In this document: in pieces, positions 35,581-43,843 of the stretch
Layout: every line of letters starts with the position of its first letter
Numbering within the stretch: position 1 is the first letter of the stretch
DNA from: Streptosporangium amethystogenes
GTDB taxonomy: Bacteria > Actinomycetota > Actinomycetes > Streptosporangiales > Streptosporangiaceae
Direction of reading: 5' to 3'
Assembly (NCBI RefSeq): GCF_000721075.1
Contig: NZ_JOEQ01000006.1
Location: forward strand, 182,482-246,481
DNA: 64,000 nucleotides
Made by a program: the position numbers and the translations under genes
The notes under the pieces: generated by a model
The model's input: only the letters and a program-made list of their open reading frames with translations
Databases searched by the model: none
What the model was told of the DNA's origin: nothing

Positions 35581-35787
35581 TCACTCCGGGCGCAGGGACA
35601 TTCCTTCGTACTCGATCTTCTCGTCCTCCAGCAGGGTGACCTTCTCAACCCCCGCCTCCAGCAGCTCACGCCAGTTCTCACCGAGCCACGACTCGGCATC
35701 GGCCTGGCTCGGGAACGTGTCGGACGGCGCGACACCCTCGACTACCTCGCCGCCATTCGCGTTTTCATAACGCCAGCGCCACGTCAT
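35581..35787 (-). CDS. Small conserved acidic protein
   Basis: 68 aa, acidic, no membrane segment: TWRWRYENANGGEV, FPSQADAESWLGENWREL, GVEKVTLLEDEKIEYEGMSL. The short alpha/beta pattern with a SxxDAESWLG core is common in small actinobacterial proteins of unknown function. Good SD-like GAAGGAG upstream supports it as a real gene. It is convergent with the reductase. I cannot assign a role. Confidence 0.72.
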   Translation of the reverse strand: MTWRWRYENANGGEVVEGVAPSDTFPSQADAESWLGENWRELLEAGVEKVTLLEDEKIEYEGMSLRPE

Positions 35788-35995
35788 GCCATAGCTCCTT
35801 CTCGCGGATCCTGCCAGTGCCGTTCGGCGGCTCAGCGAACCCTATCTCTCCGGGGTGCCCCCGAACGTGGAGGCAGGATCATGGTCTCGTGCCCCGCCGC
35901 CCGGCTGTTCCCTGCCCCCCGTACGCTGCGGAGGTCATCCGCTTCCACCAGAAGGTGGAGGCTCGCAACTCCTCGAACCCGATGGGAGGCCGGGT

Positions 35996-37027
35996 GTGAA
36001 GGTCCTGATCTCCGGTACCGCGGCTGCGGCGGGCTGGCCGGCCTCGGGCTGCGGGTGCGTCTCCTGCGCCCGGGTCGCCCCCGGCCGCCGCCCCACGTCC
36101 GTGCTGCTCGGCGACTCCGTGCGGCTGCCGCCCACCGGCCCGTTCCCGCCCGGCTACCACGCCTTGCCCGGTCCGGACGGCCTCACCGTCACCACCCCCG
36201 GCGGCCGGCGCGTCCTTTACACCCCCGCCTCTCCCCCGTACGAGGAGCGAGAGCCCGCCGGCCCGGGAGCGGCGCTGGACCTGGTGCTGCTGGACGTGCT
36301 CGACCGGCCGGCACTGCTGGGGAACCTGCGCCGGCGGGGCCTGGTCGGCGGGCGAACGCACGTGCTGGCCGTCGACCTCGACCACCGGGTACCGACGGAG
36401 GCGGAGCTGGCCCGGCGGGCAGACCTGTGGGGGGTGCGCGTCGTACCGGATGGCACGGTCCTCGACATCGACGGGCCCCCGCCACTTCCGGCTCCCCCGC
36501 CCCGAAGGACCCTGCTGCTCGGCGGGACCCGGTCGGGCAAGTCCGCGGAGGCCGAACTTCGGCTGGCGGCCGAACCCGAGGTCCGCTACGTCGCGACCGG
36601 GCCGTCCGGCGACGGCGATCCCGAGTGGCTGCGCCGGGTCCGGGCACACCGTGACCGCAGGCCCGCCCACTGGGAGACCACCGAGACCGCGGATCTGGCC
36701 GGATTACTGCGGTCCACCGGGACCCCGCTGCTGATCGACGGGCTCGGCACCTGGGTCGCCTCCGTCTTCGACGCGTGCGACGCCTGGTCGGGCGGGGACG
36801 GCCTGGACGCGGTCGCGGCCCGGTGCGACGATCTGGTGGCGGCCTGGCGGCAGACCCGGGCCCGGGTCGTGGCGGTCTCCGACGAGGTCGGCCTCGGCGT
36901 GGTGCCCGCCACCGCCAGCGGCCGGATGTTCCGTGACGTCCTCGGCCGCCTGAACCAGCGCCTCGCCGCGGAATCCGAGGACGTCACCCTCGTCGTCGCC
37001 GGCCGTCTCCTCCCCCTTCCCTCCTGA
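35996..37027 (+). CDS. cobU: Adenosylcobinamide kinase/guanylyltransferase with N-terminal MBL-like remnant
   Basis: 343 aa. The C-terminal half (about 168-343) is CobU/CobP: P-loop LLLGGTRSGKSAEAE (about 175-182), VRYVATGPSGDGDPEW, RVRAHRDRRPAHWETTE, LLIDGLGTWV and VVAVSDEVGLGVVP. It phosphorylates adenosylcobinamide and attaches GMP. The N-terminal 165 residues look like a metallo-beta-lactamase-fold domain (VLISGTAAAAGWPASGCGCVSC, RRPTSVLLGDSVRL) but have no HxHxDH motif, so that part is probably non-catalytic. GTG at 35996 has GGGAGG 6 nt upstream. cobS follows 110 bp downstream. Confidence 0.88.
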   Translation: MKVLISGTAAAAGWPASGCGCVSCARVAPGRRPTSVLLGDSVRLPPTGPFPPGYHALPGPDGLTVTTPGGRRVLYTPASPPYEEREPAGPGAALDLVLLDVLDRPALLGNLRRRGLVGGRTHVLAVDLDHRVPTEAELARRADLWGVRVVPDGTVLDIDGPPPLPAPPPRRTLLLGGTRSGKSAEAELRLAAEPEVRYVATGPSGDGDPEWLRRVRAHRDRRPAHWETTETADLAGLLRSTGTPLLIDGLGTWVASVFDACDAWSGGDGLDAVAARCDDLVAAWRQTRARVVAVSDEVGLGVVPATASGRMFRDVLGRLNQRLAAESEDVTLVVAGRLLPLPS

Positions 37028-37137
37028 GCCTCCGTTCGACGAGGGAGTCCGGGTCGAGGAGCCACTCCCTCCTCCTCGCCCTCCCCGTCCGGGAGTGCTC
37101 CGGGGATCGGAAAGGAGGAGGGCTATGATCTGCGGTC

Positions 37138-38091
37138 ATGCCCGCGCCCCCGCCTCCCGACAGGTCGTCGACGTTCACCGACGGGGTGCGTCTCGCGATC
37201 GGCACGCTGAGTGTCCTCCCGGTCCGGCCCGGAGTGGTCGACCGCCGGGCGGGGGGTGTCGCGATGGCGATGGCCCCGCTGGTGGGGACGGCGCTCGGGG
37301 TCGTCGCCGGGCTGGTGCTGGCGGTGGCGCTCTGGCTGGGGATGACGCCGCTTCCGGCATCGGTGCTGGCCGTGGCGGTCCTCGCACTGCTCACCCGGGG
37401 GCTGCATCTGGACGGGCTTGCCGATCTCGCGGACGGACTGGGCAGCGGGAAGCCCGCCGAACGGGCACTGGAGATCATGAAACAGTCCGACATCGGGCCG
37501 TTCGGGGTGGTGACCCTGGTCTGCACCCTGCTCCTCCAGGTGGCTGCCCTGTCGGAACTCGCCTACACGGGGATGGGGCCGATCGTCCTGGTCACCGCCT
37601 GCGCGGCCGGGCGGCTGGCCCTCACCTGGGCCTGCCGAGCGGGTATCCCCCCGGCTCGCCCCGGCGGGCTCGGTGCGATGGTCGTGGGCACCGTACGACG
37701 GAGCGTCGCGGTGGGCATGACCGTGCTGGTGCTCGCGGGGTCGGCCGCGCCGCTCTTCCTGTCTGAGACCGGCGCCCTCGACGTCCGGTCGCCCTCTTCT
37801 CCGCTCCTCGGCGCTTATCAGGACAACCACGGGCTCATCCCGGAGATCAACTCACTCTCCGGCCCCGGGGGAACCGCACTGGCCGGCCTCAGCGACCTTG
37901 TTCCCGGGCTGGGGAGCCTCTCCGCCTCCTGGGGGCTTCCGGCGGCCGTACTCCTCGGGTTGCTGGCGGCCTGGGTGGTGCGGCGCAGAGCGGTGCGCCG
38001 GCTCGGTGGCATCACCGGGGACGTGCTGGGAGCCCTGGTCGAGATCACCACCGTCACGGCGCTGCTGGTGAGCACGGTACTCGTGAGCTGA
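37138..38091 (+). CDS. cobS: Adenosylcobinamide-GDP ribazoletransferase (cobalamin synthase)
   Basis: 317 aa integral membrane enzyme joining the nucleotide loop in the last steps of cobalamin synthesis. The signature LTRGLHLDGLADLADGLGSG (about 84-103) and LEIMKQSDIGPFGVV are clear, with 6-7 membrane helices. It is longer than usual (about 250-270 aa) because of a hydrophilic stretch at about 205-260 (LDVRSPSSPLLGAYQDNHGL and following, rich in Ser, Gly, Leu) between two helices. It follows cobU, forming a small cobalamin operon. Confidence 0.93.
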   Translation: MPAPPPPDRSSTFTDGVRLAIGTLSVLPVRPGVVDRRAGGVAMAMAPLVGTALGVVAGLVLAVALWLGMTPLPASVLAVAVLALLTRGLHLDGLADLADGLGSGKPAERALEIMKQSDIGPFGVVTLVCTLLLQVAALSELAYTGMGPIVLVTACAAGRLALTWACRAGIPPARPGGLGAMVVGTVRRSVAVGMTVLVLAGSAAPLFLSETGALDVRSPSSPLLGAYQDNHGLIPEINSLSGPGGTALAGLSDLVPGLGSLSASWGLPAAVLLGLLAAWVVRRRAVRRLGGITGDVLGALVEITTVTALLVSTVLVS

Positions 38092-38229
38092 CCTTCCAGC
38101 CTCGTCCGGCCGTGCCTGATCCGGCGGACCCGATGGGCCTGACCAGAGCAGCCGGATTCGGTGAATCGGGCGGACCGGACAGAGGAGGCTCACCGGTGAG
38201 GGCACCGGGAGCATTTCTCTCCTCAGATC

Positions 38230-39153
38230 TCAGCCGGTGGCCTGGGGATGTGGCTCGATCGGCCAGCGTTTGATCACCAGCGCGAAGACCGCGGCCAGCA
38301 GCGCCGAGCCGACCAGCCCGGTGATCCCCGCGACTGCCAGATTGGGCGGGTCTGCCGCGTTACCGACAAGCAGGGTCAGGCCGGCGGAGGCGTTCAGGGA
38401 GCCGTGCCCGACGACCGCGGGCCAGACACTCCCGGAGTAGAGGCGGAACCAGCCGAGCAGTGCTCCGAAGACCACGCAGAAGACGATGAACATCGGCGCC
38501 GCCCACGCACCCAGCTCGGGGTAGTTGTATCCGCGCAGGGTGAGCGGGAAATGCCAGAGTCCCCAGATCAGCCCGGAGACCAGGAGCGCCCGCCAGGTGC
38601 CGAGCGTCATCAGACGGGGCAGCAGCCAGCCCCGCCACCCCCACTCCTCTCCGAATGCCGCGATCGAGTTGATCAGTGGAGCGACCAGGAAGACGACCCC
38701 GACCTGCACGGCCGCCAGGACTCCTAGCTCCACCGGAAGCGATCGGCCCGGGGAGGCCGCCGCCAGGTTCTCGCGGAACAGGCTGAGCCCCCACAGGTCG
38801 ACGGAGAGCAGGCCGAGGGCGGCGCTGAGTGCGATCGCGACGACTACCAGCAGGGGGGTGCCGAACCAGGCCAGCGCGACGAGCGCGAGCGTGCGCCCGC
38901 GACGCTCCCCCATCCACAGGCCGGTCCGCCCGGCCCACTCACGCCAGGTGGTGCCGGGTTCCCCGAGCCGTCTGCCCCGAAGCCGGACGGCGAGGACACC
39001 CAGCGTCGGGGTGAACATCATCGCCACCCCGATCGCCGTGAACACGGGCGCACCGATCTGCACGCCCATCAGCCAGAGGGGAAGGGCGAACAGCCAGGAC
39101 AGACCAAACGCGACGAGCAGAAACAACCACAGATCAGTGGATCGGCGGAGCAT
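38230..39153 (-). CDS. CPBP-family intramembrane metalloprotease
   Basis: 307 aa with eight or so membrane helices. The Abi/CPBP motifs are FGEEWGWRGWLLPRL (EExxxR, about 167-180) and WGLWHFPLTLRGYN (FxxxH type). A third conserved motif (SVWPAVVGHGSLNAS) holds the distal His and Asn. Prokaryotic members act in protein maturation or in bacteriocin self-immunity. It is the third gene after gntR and a DUF1648 gene, 57 bp behind the latter. Confidence 0.87.
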   Translation of the reverse strand: MLRRSTDLWLFLLVAFGLSWLFALPLWLMGVQIGAPVFTAIGVAMMFTPTLGVLAVRLRGRRLGEPGTTWREWAGRTGLWMGERRGRTLALVALAWFGTPLLVVVAIALSAALGLLSVDLWGLSLFRENLAAASPGRSLPVELGVLAAVQVGVVFLVAPLINSIAAFGEEWGWRGWLLPRLMTLGTWRALLVSGLIWGLWHFPLTLRGYNYPELGAWAAPMFIVFCVVFGALLGWFRLYSGSVWPAVVGHGSLNASAGLTLLVGNAADPPNLAVAGITGLVGSALLAAVFALVIKRWPIEPHPQATG

Positions 39154-39210
39154 GAGATCACCTTCGGATGCTCGAACTTCAGGGGGCGGGAAAGCCCTCT
39201 GGGGTGGAGA

Positions 39211-40209
39211 TCAGCGGGCACCGGAGGCGGTGGACGCCCTGGCCACAAGGGTGTTCAGCAAGGCGGCGCCATTCTCGGCGTCGTCGATCGAGACGGCGAA
39301 GCGACCACCGGAGACGTAGCCGATCACAAGGCACTCCCCGCCGCGGAGCATGACCGTCGCGCCACCCGGCAGGCCACGGACGCCCCAGCCGCCGACATTG
39401 GCCGGAAACAGCTCCTCCGACCAGGCCCGCTCCACCCTCGTGATCGGGATGTGCTTGCGGGGCAGGTGGAGCGGCCCGTAGAAGAGGACGACGCCCTCCT
39501 CGGTGACCTGCACCCGTACCGAACTGAAGATCACGCCCACCAGGCCCACCAAGCCCATGATCGTCGCGGGAATCCAGAGCATGCCGCCGCCGCCGAGCAG
39601 GGCGAGCACCGCGAGCCCCGTCCCTACGGCCAGGAAAGATCCGCCGAGCGCGACAAGCGGGCCGTTGCGTACAGAGGAGACCCATACCGCGCGCTGGCCT
39701 GGGCCGAGCGGAACCCGGCGCGGAGGAGTCGCTTTCGGCTCCGGGAAATCGTTGGGACCCGGACGGGCCGCCAGGGCGCCGAGCCAGCCGCCCAGCAGCA
39801 GCGCCACGACCACGAGCAGCGCGCTCCACCCCAGGTGACCTGCCTGCCTCCAGTCGGGGGTGTCGAGGTTGGCCGACAGTGTGACCGCCTGCAACCCCAG
39901 GAAGAACGGGCCGCCACCGCCCAGCACGGCACCGAGCGCCATGCGGTTCGCCCTGTTCCTGAGCATCCCGGCGTTGACGAGCGCGAACACACAGGGGACG
40001 CCCGAGATCAGCACCCACAGGCCGGCCTGGAACAGCACCGAGGCGGTGAACGGCATCGAGCCGTCGGGGACGCCGGACGGGCCACCCCAGTGCGTGGCGA
40101 TCGGATCGGGCAGCCGGTCTCGCAGCGTCAGCGGCGCGGTGACCAGGACGGCGGCCACCAGCACGGACCAGCCGGCCGCCACGGAAAGAAATCGAGCTCG
40201 CAGGCCCAC
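39211..40209 (-). CDS. DUF1648-domain membrane protein
   Basis: 332 aa with an N-terminal DUF1648 signature (LPDPIATHWGGPSGVPDGSM, about 34-53) between two helices, further helices (about 60-80, 95-115, 125-145, 190-235), and a C-terminal soluble beta-rich part (about 240-332; VQVTEEGVVLFYGPLHLPRK). DUF1648 is found in SdpI-like immunity proteins and in membrane proteins next to GntR regulators. It follows gntR by 38 bp and is presumably repressed by it. Confidence 0.85.
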   Translation of the reverse strand: MGLRARFLSVAAGWSVLVAAVLVTAPLTLRDRLPDPIATHWGGPSGVPDGSMPFTASVLFQAGLWVLISGVPCVFALVNAGMLRNRANRMALGAVLGGGGPFFLGLQAVTLSANLDTPDWRQAGHLGWSALLVVVALLLGGWLGALAARPGPNDFPEPKATPPRRVPLGPGQRAVWVSSVRNGPLVALGGSFLAVGTGLAVLALLGGGGMLWIPATIMGLVGLVGVIFSSVRVQVTEEGVVLFYGPLHLPRKHIPITRVERAWSEELFPANVGGWGVRGLPGGATVMLRGGECLVIGYVSGGRFAVSIDDAENGAALLNTLVARASTASGAR

Positions 40210-40247
40210 TTTGGTCGCTCCTTCGAAGAATCGGGCTCCAGACCCGG

Positions 40248-40595
40248 TTATGACAGTTCTCTGATGAGCTCGATGACGTCGTCGTGGCGGTAGCCGTACT
40301 GGACCGCCTCGGCGAGCAGGGAGCGCAGCTTCCCCTCGATGACGCTGCGCGGGTTGGGGCGGCTGAGCACGCTCACGCCGCGGCCGCGGCGGAACTCCAG
40401 CACCCCCTCGTCACGCAGGTCACGCAGGGCGCGCAGCACCGTGTTGGCGTTGATGCCCAGCGCGGCGGCCAGATCGCGCGCCGGCGGGAGCCGGTCTCCC
40501 TGGGCGTAGGACCCCTCGGCGACGGCACGCCTGATCGCCTCGGCGACCTGCTCGTGCAGTGGCCGGGGATCGTTCATATCCAAGGTGAGCAACAT
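40248..40595 (-). CDS. GntR-family (YtrA-like) transcriptional regulator
   Basis: 115 aa with a winged helix-turn-helix (about 8-75; RPLHEQVAEAIRRAVAEG, LPPARDLAAALGINANTVLRA, LRDEGVLEFRRGRGVSVL) and a short C-terminal dimerising helix (KLRSLLAEAVQYGYRHDDVIELI). This short YtrA-type GntR usually represses its own membrane-transport or membrane-protease operon. ATG at 40595 gives the usual MLLTLDMNDPRPL N-terminus. A GTGCTA/TAGCAC palindrome sits right at the start. Confidence 0.9.
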   Translation of the reverse strand: MLLTLDMNDPRPLHEQVAEAIRRAVAEGSYAQGDRLPPARDLAAALGINANTVLRALRDLRDEGVLEFRRGRGVSVLSRPNPRSVIEGKLRSLLAEAVQYGYRHDDVIELIRELS

Positions 40596-40596
40596 A

Positions 40597-40615
40597 GTGC
40601 TAGTGACATTAGCAC
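40597..40615. promoter_or_regulatory. Palindromic operator before gntR
   Basis: GTGCTA (40597-40602) and TAGCAC (40610-40615) form a perfect inverted repeat with a 7-nt spacer, directly upstream of the regulator start. A related half-site TAGCACCATC recurs around 40637-40646. The position suggests autorepression and repression of the downstream DUF1648 and CPBP genes. Confidence 0.6.
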
Positions 40616-40707
40616 CATCCCTTTCGATGATGCCACTCCCGGTAGCACCATCGAACGACGCGATTCGTAGGACGAACCCTCGTTTATGAGTACTGCGCAA
40701 GCCCGAC

Positions 40708-40713
40708 TAGCAT
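40708..40713 (+). promoter_or_regulatory. -10 box of leaderless pepA
   Basis: TAGCAT lies 8 nt before GTG 40722, with no SD. This supports GTG 40722 rather than ATG 40686 as the start of pepA. Confidence 0.5.
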
Positions 40714-40721
40714 CGGCTTGT

Positions 40722-42230
40722 GTGACCACTGTGCGGCTGACCCCAACTGACAACGCTGTCTCGTTCGATACCGACGCACTGGTCGTCGGCGTCCATACCG
40801 GACCGGACGGCCTGATCCCCGCTCCCGGGGCCGACGGCCTCGATCAGGCTCTCGGTGGCAGGCTCGCCACCACGCTCGGCAGTGTGGGCGCCAAGGGGAA
40901 GACGGGCGAGATCTCCAAGATCCCCACTTTCGGCGCGCTGACCGCGCCCCTGCTGGTCGTCGTCGGCCTGGGCGACGTCCCCGAGAACGGCTACGACGCC
41001 GAGGCCCTGCGCCGTGCCGCGGGCACCGCGGTCCGCGCCCTGGCCGGCACCGGCCGGGTGGCGCTGGCCCTGCCCACCGCGAGCGCCGAGCACGCCGGCG
41101 CCGTCGCCCTGGGCGGCCTGCTCGGCGCGTACTCCTTCACCAAATACCGGACCGTCGACGAGCCGAGCGCCCCGGTGGCCGAGCTGGCCGTGCTGACCGA
41201 CGCCGAGGGCGCCGAGGCCGCGGTCGGGCGCGCCACCACGCTGGCCGAGTCGGTCTCGCTCGTCCGTGACCTGGTCAACACCCCGCCTTCGGACCTGTGG
41301 CCCGCGCGCTTCGCCGAGATCGCCGACCAGATGGGCGGCGAGGCCGGCCTGTCGGTCGAGATCCTGGACGAGAAGGCGCTCAAGGAGGGCGGCTACGGCG
41401 GCATCGTCGCCGTCGGCCAGGGATCGGCGAACCCGCCCCGCCTGGTACGCCTCGCCTACAGCCACCCCGAGGCCGAGAAGAAGCTCGCCTACGTCGGCAA
41501 GGGCATCACCTTCGACTCGGGCGGCCTGTCGCTCAAGCCGTCGGCCGCGATGGACTGGATGAAGTCGGACATGGGCGGCGCGGGCGCCGTCCTCGGCGCG
41601 ATGCTCGCGATCGCGAGGCTGGGCCTGAAGGTCAACGCGGTCGGCTACCTCTGCCTGGCCGAGAACATGCCGAGCGGCACCGCGCAGCGTCCCTCCGACG
41701 TGTTCACCAGCTTCGCGGGCAAGACGGTCGAGGTGCTCGACACCGACGCCGAGGGCCGCCTCGTCCTGATCGACGGCATCGCCCGCGCCGGTCAGGACGA
41801 CCCCGATGTGATCGTCGACGTCGCCACGCTCACCGGTGCGCAGATCGTCGCGCTGGGCTGGCGGACTGCGGGCGTCATGGCCAACGACGACGACCTCCGG
41901 GCCGAGATCGTCGCGACGGCGGGCGCGCAGGGCGAGGCCGCGTGGCCCATGCCCCTGCCCGACGAGCTCCGCAAGGGGCTCGACTCGCCCGTGGCCGACA
42001 TCGCCAACCTGCACCCCGAGCGTTTCGGCGGGATGCTCACGGCGGCGATCTTCCTGCGGGAATTCGTACCGGACGGTGTCCGTTGGGCACACATTGACAT
42101 GGCCGGTCCCGCCTTCAACAAGGGGGAGCCGCACGGCTACACGCCGAAGGGCGGTACCGGGGCGGTCACCCGGACGCTCGTCGGCCTGGCCGAGCGCTAC
42201 GCGACCGGGTCCGTCCAGGCGTCGGCGTAG
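40722..42230 (+). CDS. pepA: Leucyl aminopeptidase (M17)
   Basis: 502 aa cytoplasmic di-metal exopeptidase. The C-terminal catalytic domain has VGKGITFDSGGLSLKPS (Lys and Asp ligands), DMGGAGAVLGA and the M17 signature VLDTDAEGRLVLIDG (about 339-353). The N-terminal macro-like domain is present. GTG at 40722 starts at the usual position; an upstream ATG at 40686 adds 12 residues but would lie before the -10 box. Divergent from gntR. Same relative position as mycobacterial pepB next to the sucB-lipB-lipA cluster. Confidence 0.93.
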   Translation: MTTVRLTPTDNAVSFDTDALVVGVHTGPDGLIPAPGADGLDQALGGRLATTLGSVGAKGKTGEISKIPTFGALTAPLLVVVGLGDVPENGYDAEALRRAAGTAVRALAGTGRVALALPTASAEHAGAVALGGLLGAYSFTKYRTVDEPSAPVAELAVLTDAEGAEAAVGRATTLAESVSLVRDLVNTPPSDLWPARFAEIADQMGGEAGLSVEILDEKALKEGGYGGIVAVGQGSANPPRLVRLAYSHPEAEKKLAYVGKGITFDSGGLSLKPSAAMDWMKSDMGGAGAVLGAMLAIARLGLKVNAVGYLCLAENMPSGTAQRPSDVFTSFAGKTVEVLDTDAEGRLVLIDGIARAGQDDPDVIVDVATLTGAQIVALGWRTAGVMANDDDLRAEIVATAGAQGEAAWPMPLPDELRKGLDSPVADIANLHPERFGGMLTAAIFLREFVPDGVRWAHIDMAGPAFNKGEPHGYTPKGGTGAVTRTLVGLAERYATGSVQASA

Positions 42231-42278
42231 CCGCGCATGCGGGTCACAAGCAACACAGACAGATGAAAAGATGCGGTT

Positions 42279-42308
42279 GTCGGTGCCGGGCCAAGGGCGG
42301 GCACCGAC
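42279..42308 (+). terminator. Hairpin after pepA
   Basis: GTCGGTGCC (42279-42287) pairs with GGCACCGAC (42300-42308), with further G/C pairing in the loop. It lies 49 nt after the pepA stop. The remaining 42309-42427 contains the upstream region of lpdA with a good SD (AAGGAG near 42416). Confidence 0.6.
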
Positions 42309-42427
42309 TGGGCGCCGAGCCGAGTCAGGCGGCGACGTGGATGCGATCGAGGATCCGCGCGGCCGGCCAGGGCTCGGAAGGGGCGCGACCGTGAACACGG
42401 TATTCCAATCCGACAAGGAGCTTTCCT

Positions 42428-43807
42428 GTGGCTGATGGCAGCGGCCCCTACGACATCGTCGTCCTGGGTGGCGGTAGCGGCGGGTATGCCTGCGCTCTGC
42501 GGGCGGCCGAGCTGGGCAAGACGGTCGCGCTGATCGAGAGAGACAAGATCGGCGGCACCTGCCTGCACCGGGGGTGCATTCCCACCAAGGCGCTTCTGCA
42601 CTCCGCGGAGGTCGCCGACGAGACGCGGGAAAGCGCGACCTACGGCGTCAAGGCCCGTTTCGAGGGCATCGACGTGCCCGCGGTCCACGCGTTCAAGGAC
42701 AAGATCGTCACTCGCGCCTGGAAGGGCGTGCAGGGCCTTCTCAAGAGCAAGGGCATCACGATCGTCGAGGGTGAGGGCCGTCTCGCGGGCCCGAACCGGG
42801 TGGCGGTGGGCTCCGAGGTCTACGAGGGCCGCAACGTCGTGCTGGCGACCGGCTCCGCGCCCAGGTCCCTGCCCGGCCTGGAGATCGACGGCGAGCGTGT
42901 CATCACCAGCGAGCACGCGCTCAAGCTCGACCGGGTGCCCACCTCCGTGGTCGTCCTGGGCGGCGGCGTCATCGGCGTGGAGTTCGCCAGCGTCTGGCGC
43001 TCCTTCGGCGCCGAGGTGACGATCGTCGAGGGCCTGCCGCATCTGCTGCCGCTGGAGGAGGAGTCGAGCTCCAAGCTGCTCGAGCGCTCCTTCCGCCGCC
43101 GCGGCATCAAGCAGGAGCTGGGCGTCTTCTTCGAGGGCGTCAAGACCACCGACACCGGCGTGGTCGTCAGCCTGGCCAACGGCAAGACCCTGGACGCCGA
43201 GCTGCTGCTCGTCGCGGTCGGCCGCGGCGCGGTCTCCTCGGGCATGGGCTTCGAGGAGGCGGGTGTCGCCATCGAGCGCGGCACCGTCACCGTGAACGAG
43301 TTCTGCCAGACCAGCGTGCCCGGCGTGTACGCGGTCGGCGACCTCATCCCGACCCTGCAGCTCGCCCACGCGGGCTTCGCCGAGGGCATCCTGGTGGCCG
43401 AGCACATCGCGGGGCTGAACCCCGTGCCGATCGACTACGACGGCGTGCCGCGGATCACCTACTCCGATCCCGAGGTCGCCTCGGTGGGCATCACCTCCGC
43501 CCAGGCCAGGGAGCGCGGCCACGAGGTCGTCGAGTTCACCTACGACCTCGCGGGCAACCCCAAGAGCCAGATCCTGCAGACGCAGGGCGCCGTCAAGATC
43601 ATCTCCGCGAAGGACGGCCCGGTGCTCGGCGTGCACATGGTCGGCCGTCGCATCGGCGAGCTCGTGACCGAGGGACAGCTGATCTACAACTGGGAGGCCC
43701 TGCCCTCCGAGGTCGCCCAGCTCATCCACGCCCACCCGACCCAGTCCGAGGCCCTCGGCGAGGCGATGCTGGCGCTGGCCGGCAAGCCGCTCCACGTCCA
43801 CAACTAA
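42428..43807 (+). CDS. lpdA: Dihydrolipoyl dehydrogenase (E3)
   Basis: 459 aa FAD flavoprotein that reoxidises dihydrolipoyl groups of 2-oxoacid dehydrogenase complexes. FAD-binding VVLGGGSGGYACALRA, the redox disulfide IGGTCLHRGCIPTKALLH (Cys45-Cys50), NAD-binding VVLGGGVIGVEFASVW, and the dimer-interface active-site IHAHPTQSEALGEA are all present. GTG at 42428 has AAGGAG 8 nt upstream. sucB follows 36 bp downstream, so the two are co-transcribed. Confidence 0.96.
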   Translation: MADGSGPYDIVVLGGGSGGYACALRAAELGKTVALIERDKIGGTCLHRGCIPTKALLHSAEVADETRESATYGVKARFEGIDVPAVHAFKDKIVTRAWKGVQGLLKSKGITIVEGEGRLAGPNRVAVGSEVYEGRNVVLATGSAPRSLPGLEIDGERVITSEHALKLDRVPTSVVVLGGGVIGVEFASVWRSFGAEVTIVEGLPHLLPLEEESSSKLLERSFRRRGIKQELGVFFEGVKTTDTGVVVSLANGKTLDAELLLVAVGRGAVSSGMGFEEAGVAIERGTVTVNEFCQTSVPGVYAVGDLIPTLQLAHAGFAEGILVAEHIAGLNPVPIDYDGVPRITYSDPEVASVGITSAQARERGHEVVEFTYDLAGNPKSQILQTQGAVKIISAKDGPVLGVHMVGRRIGELVTEGQLIYNWEALPSEVAQLIHAHPTQSEALGEAMLALAGKPLHVHN

Positions 43808-43843
43808 CGTAAGCCCTCACTCGGAACGCGAGAGAAGACACCA

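Noticed and set aside
40686..40721. ATG 40686 as the pepA start
   Set aside because: It lies before the TAGCAT box and has no SD; GTG 40722 fits the leaderless pattern.
42197..43801. 534-aa minus-strand open frame opposite lpdA
   Set aside because: Antisense shadow of lpdA caused by GC3 bias; no recognisable domain.
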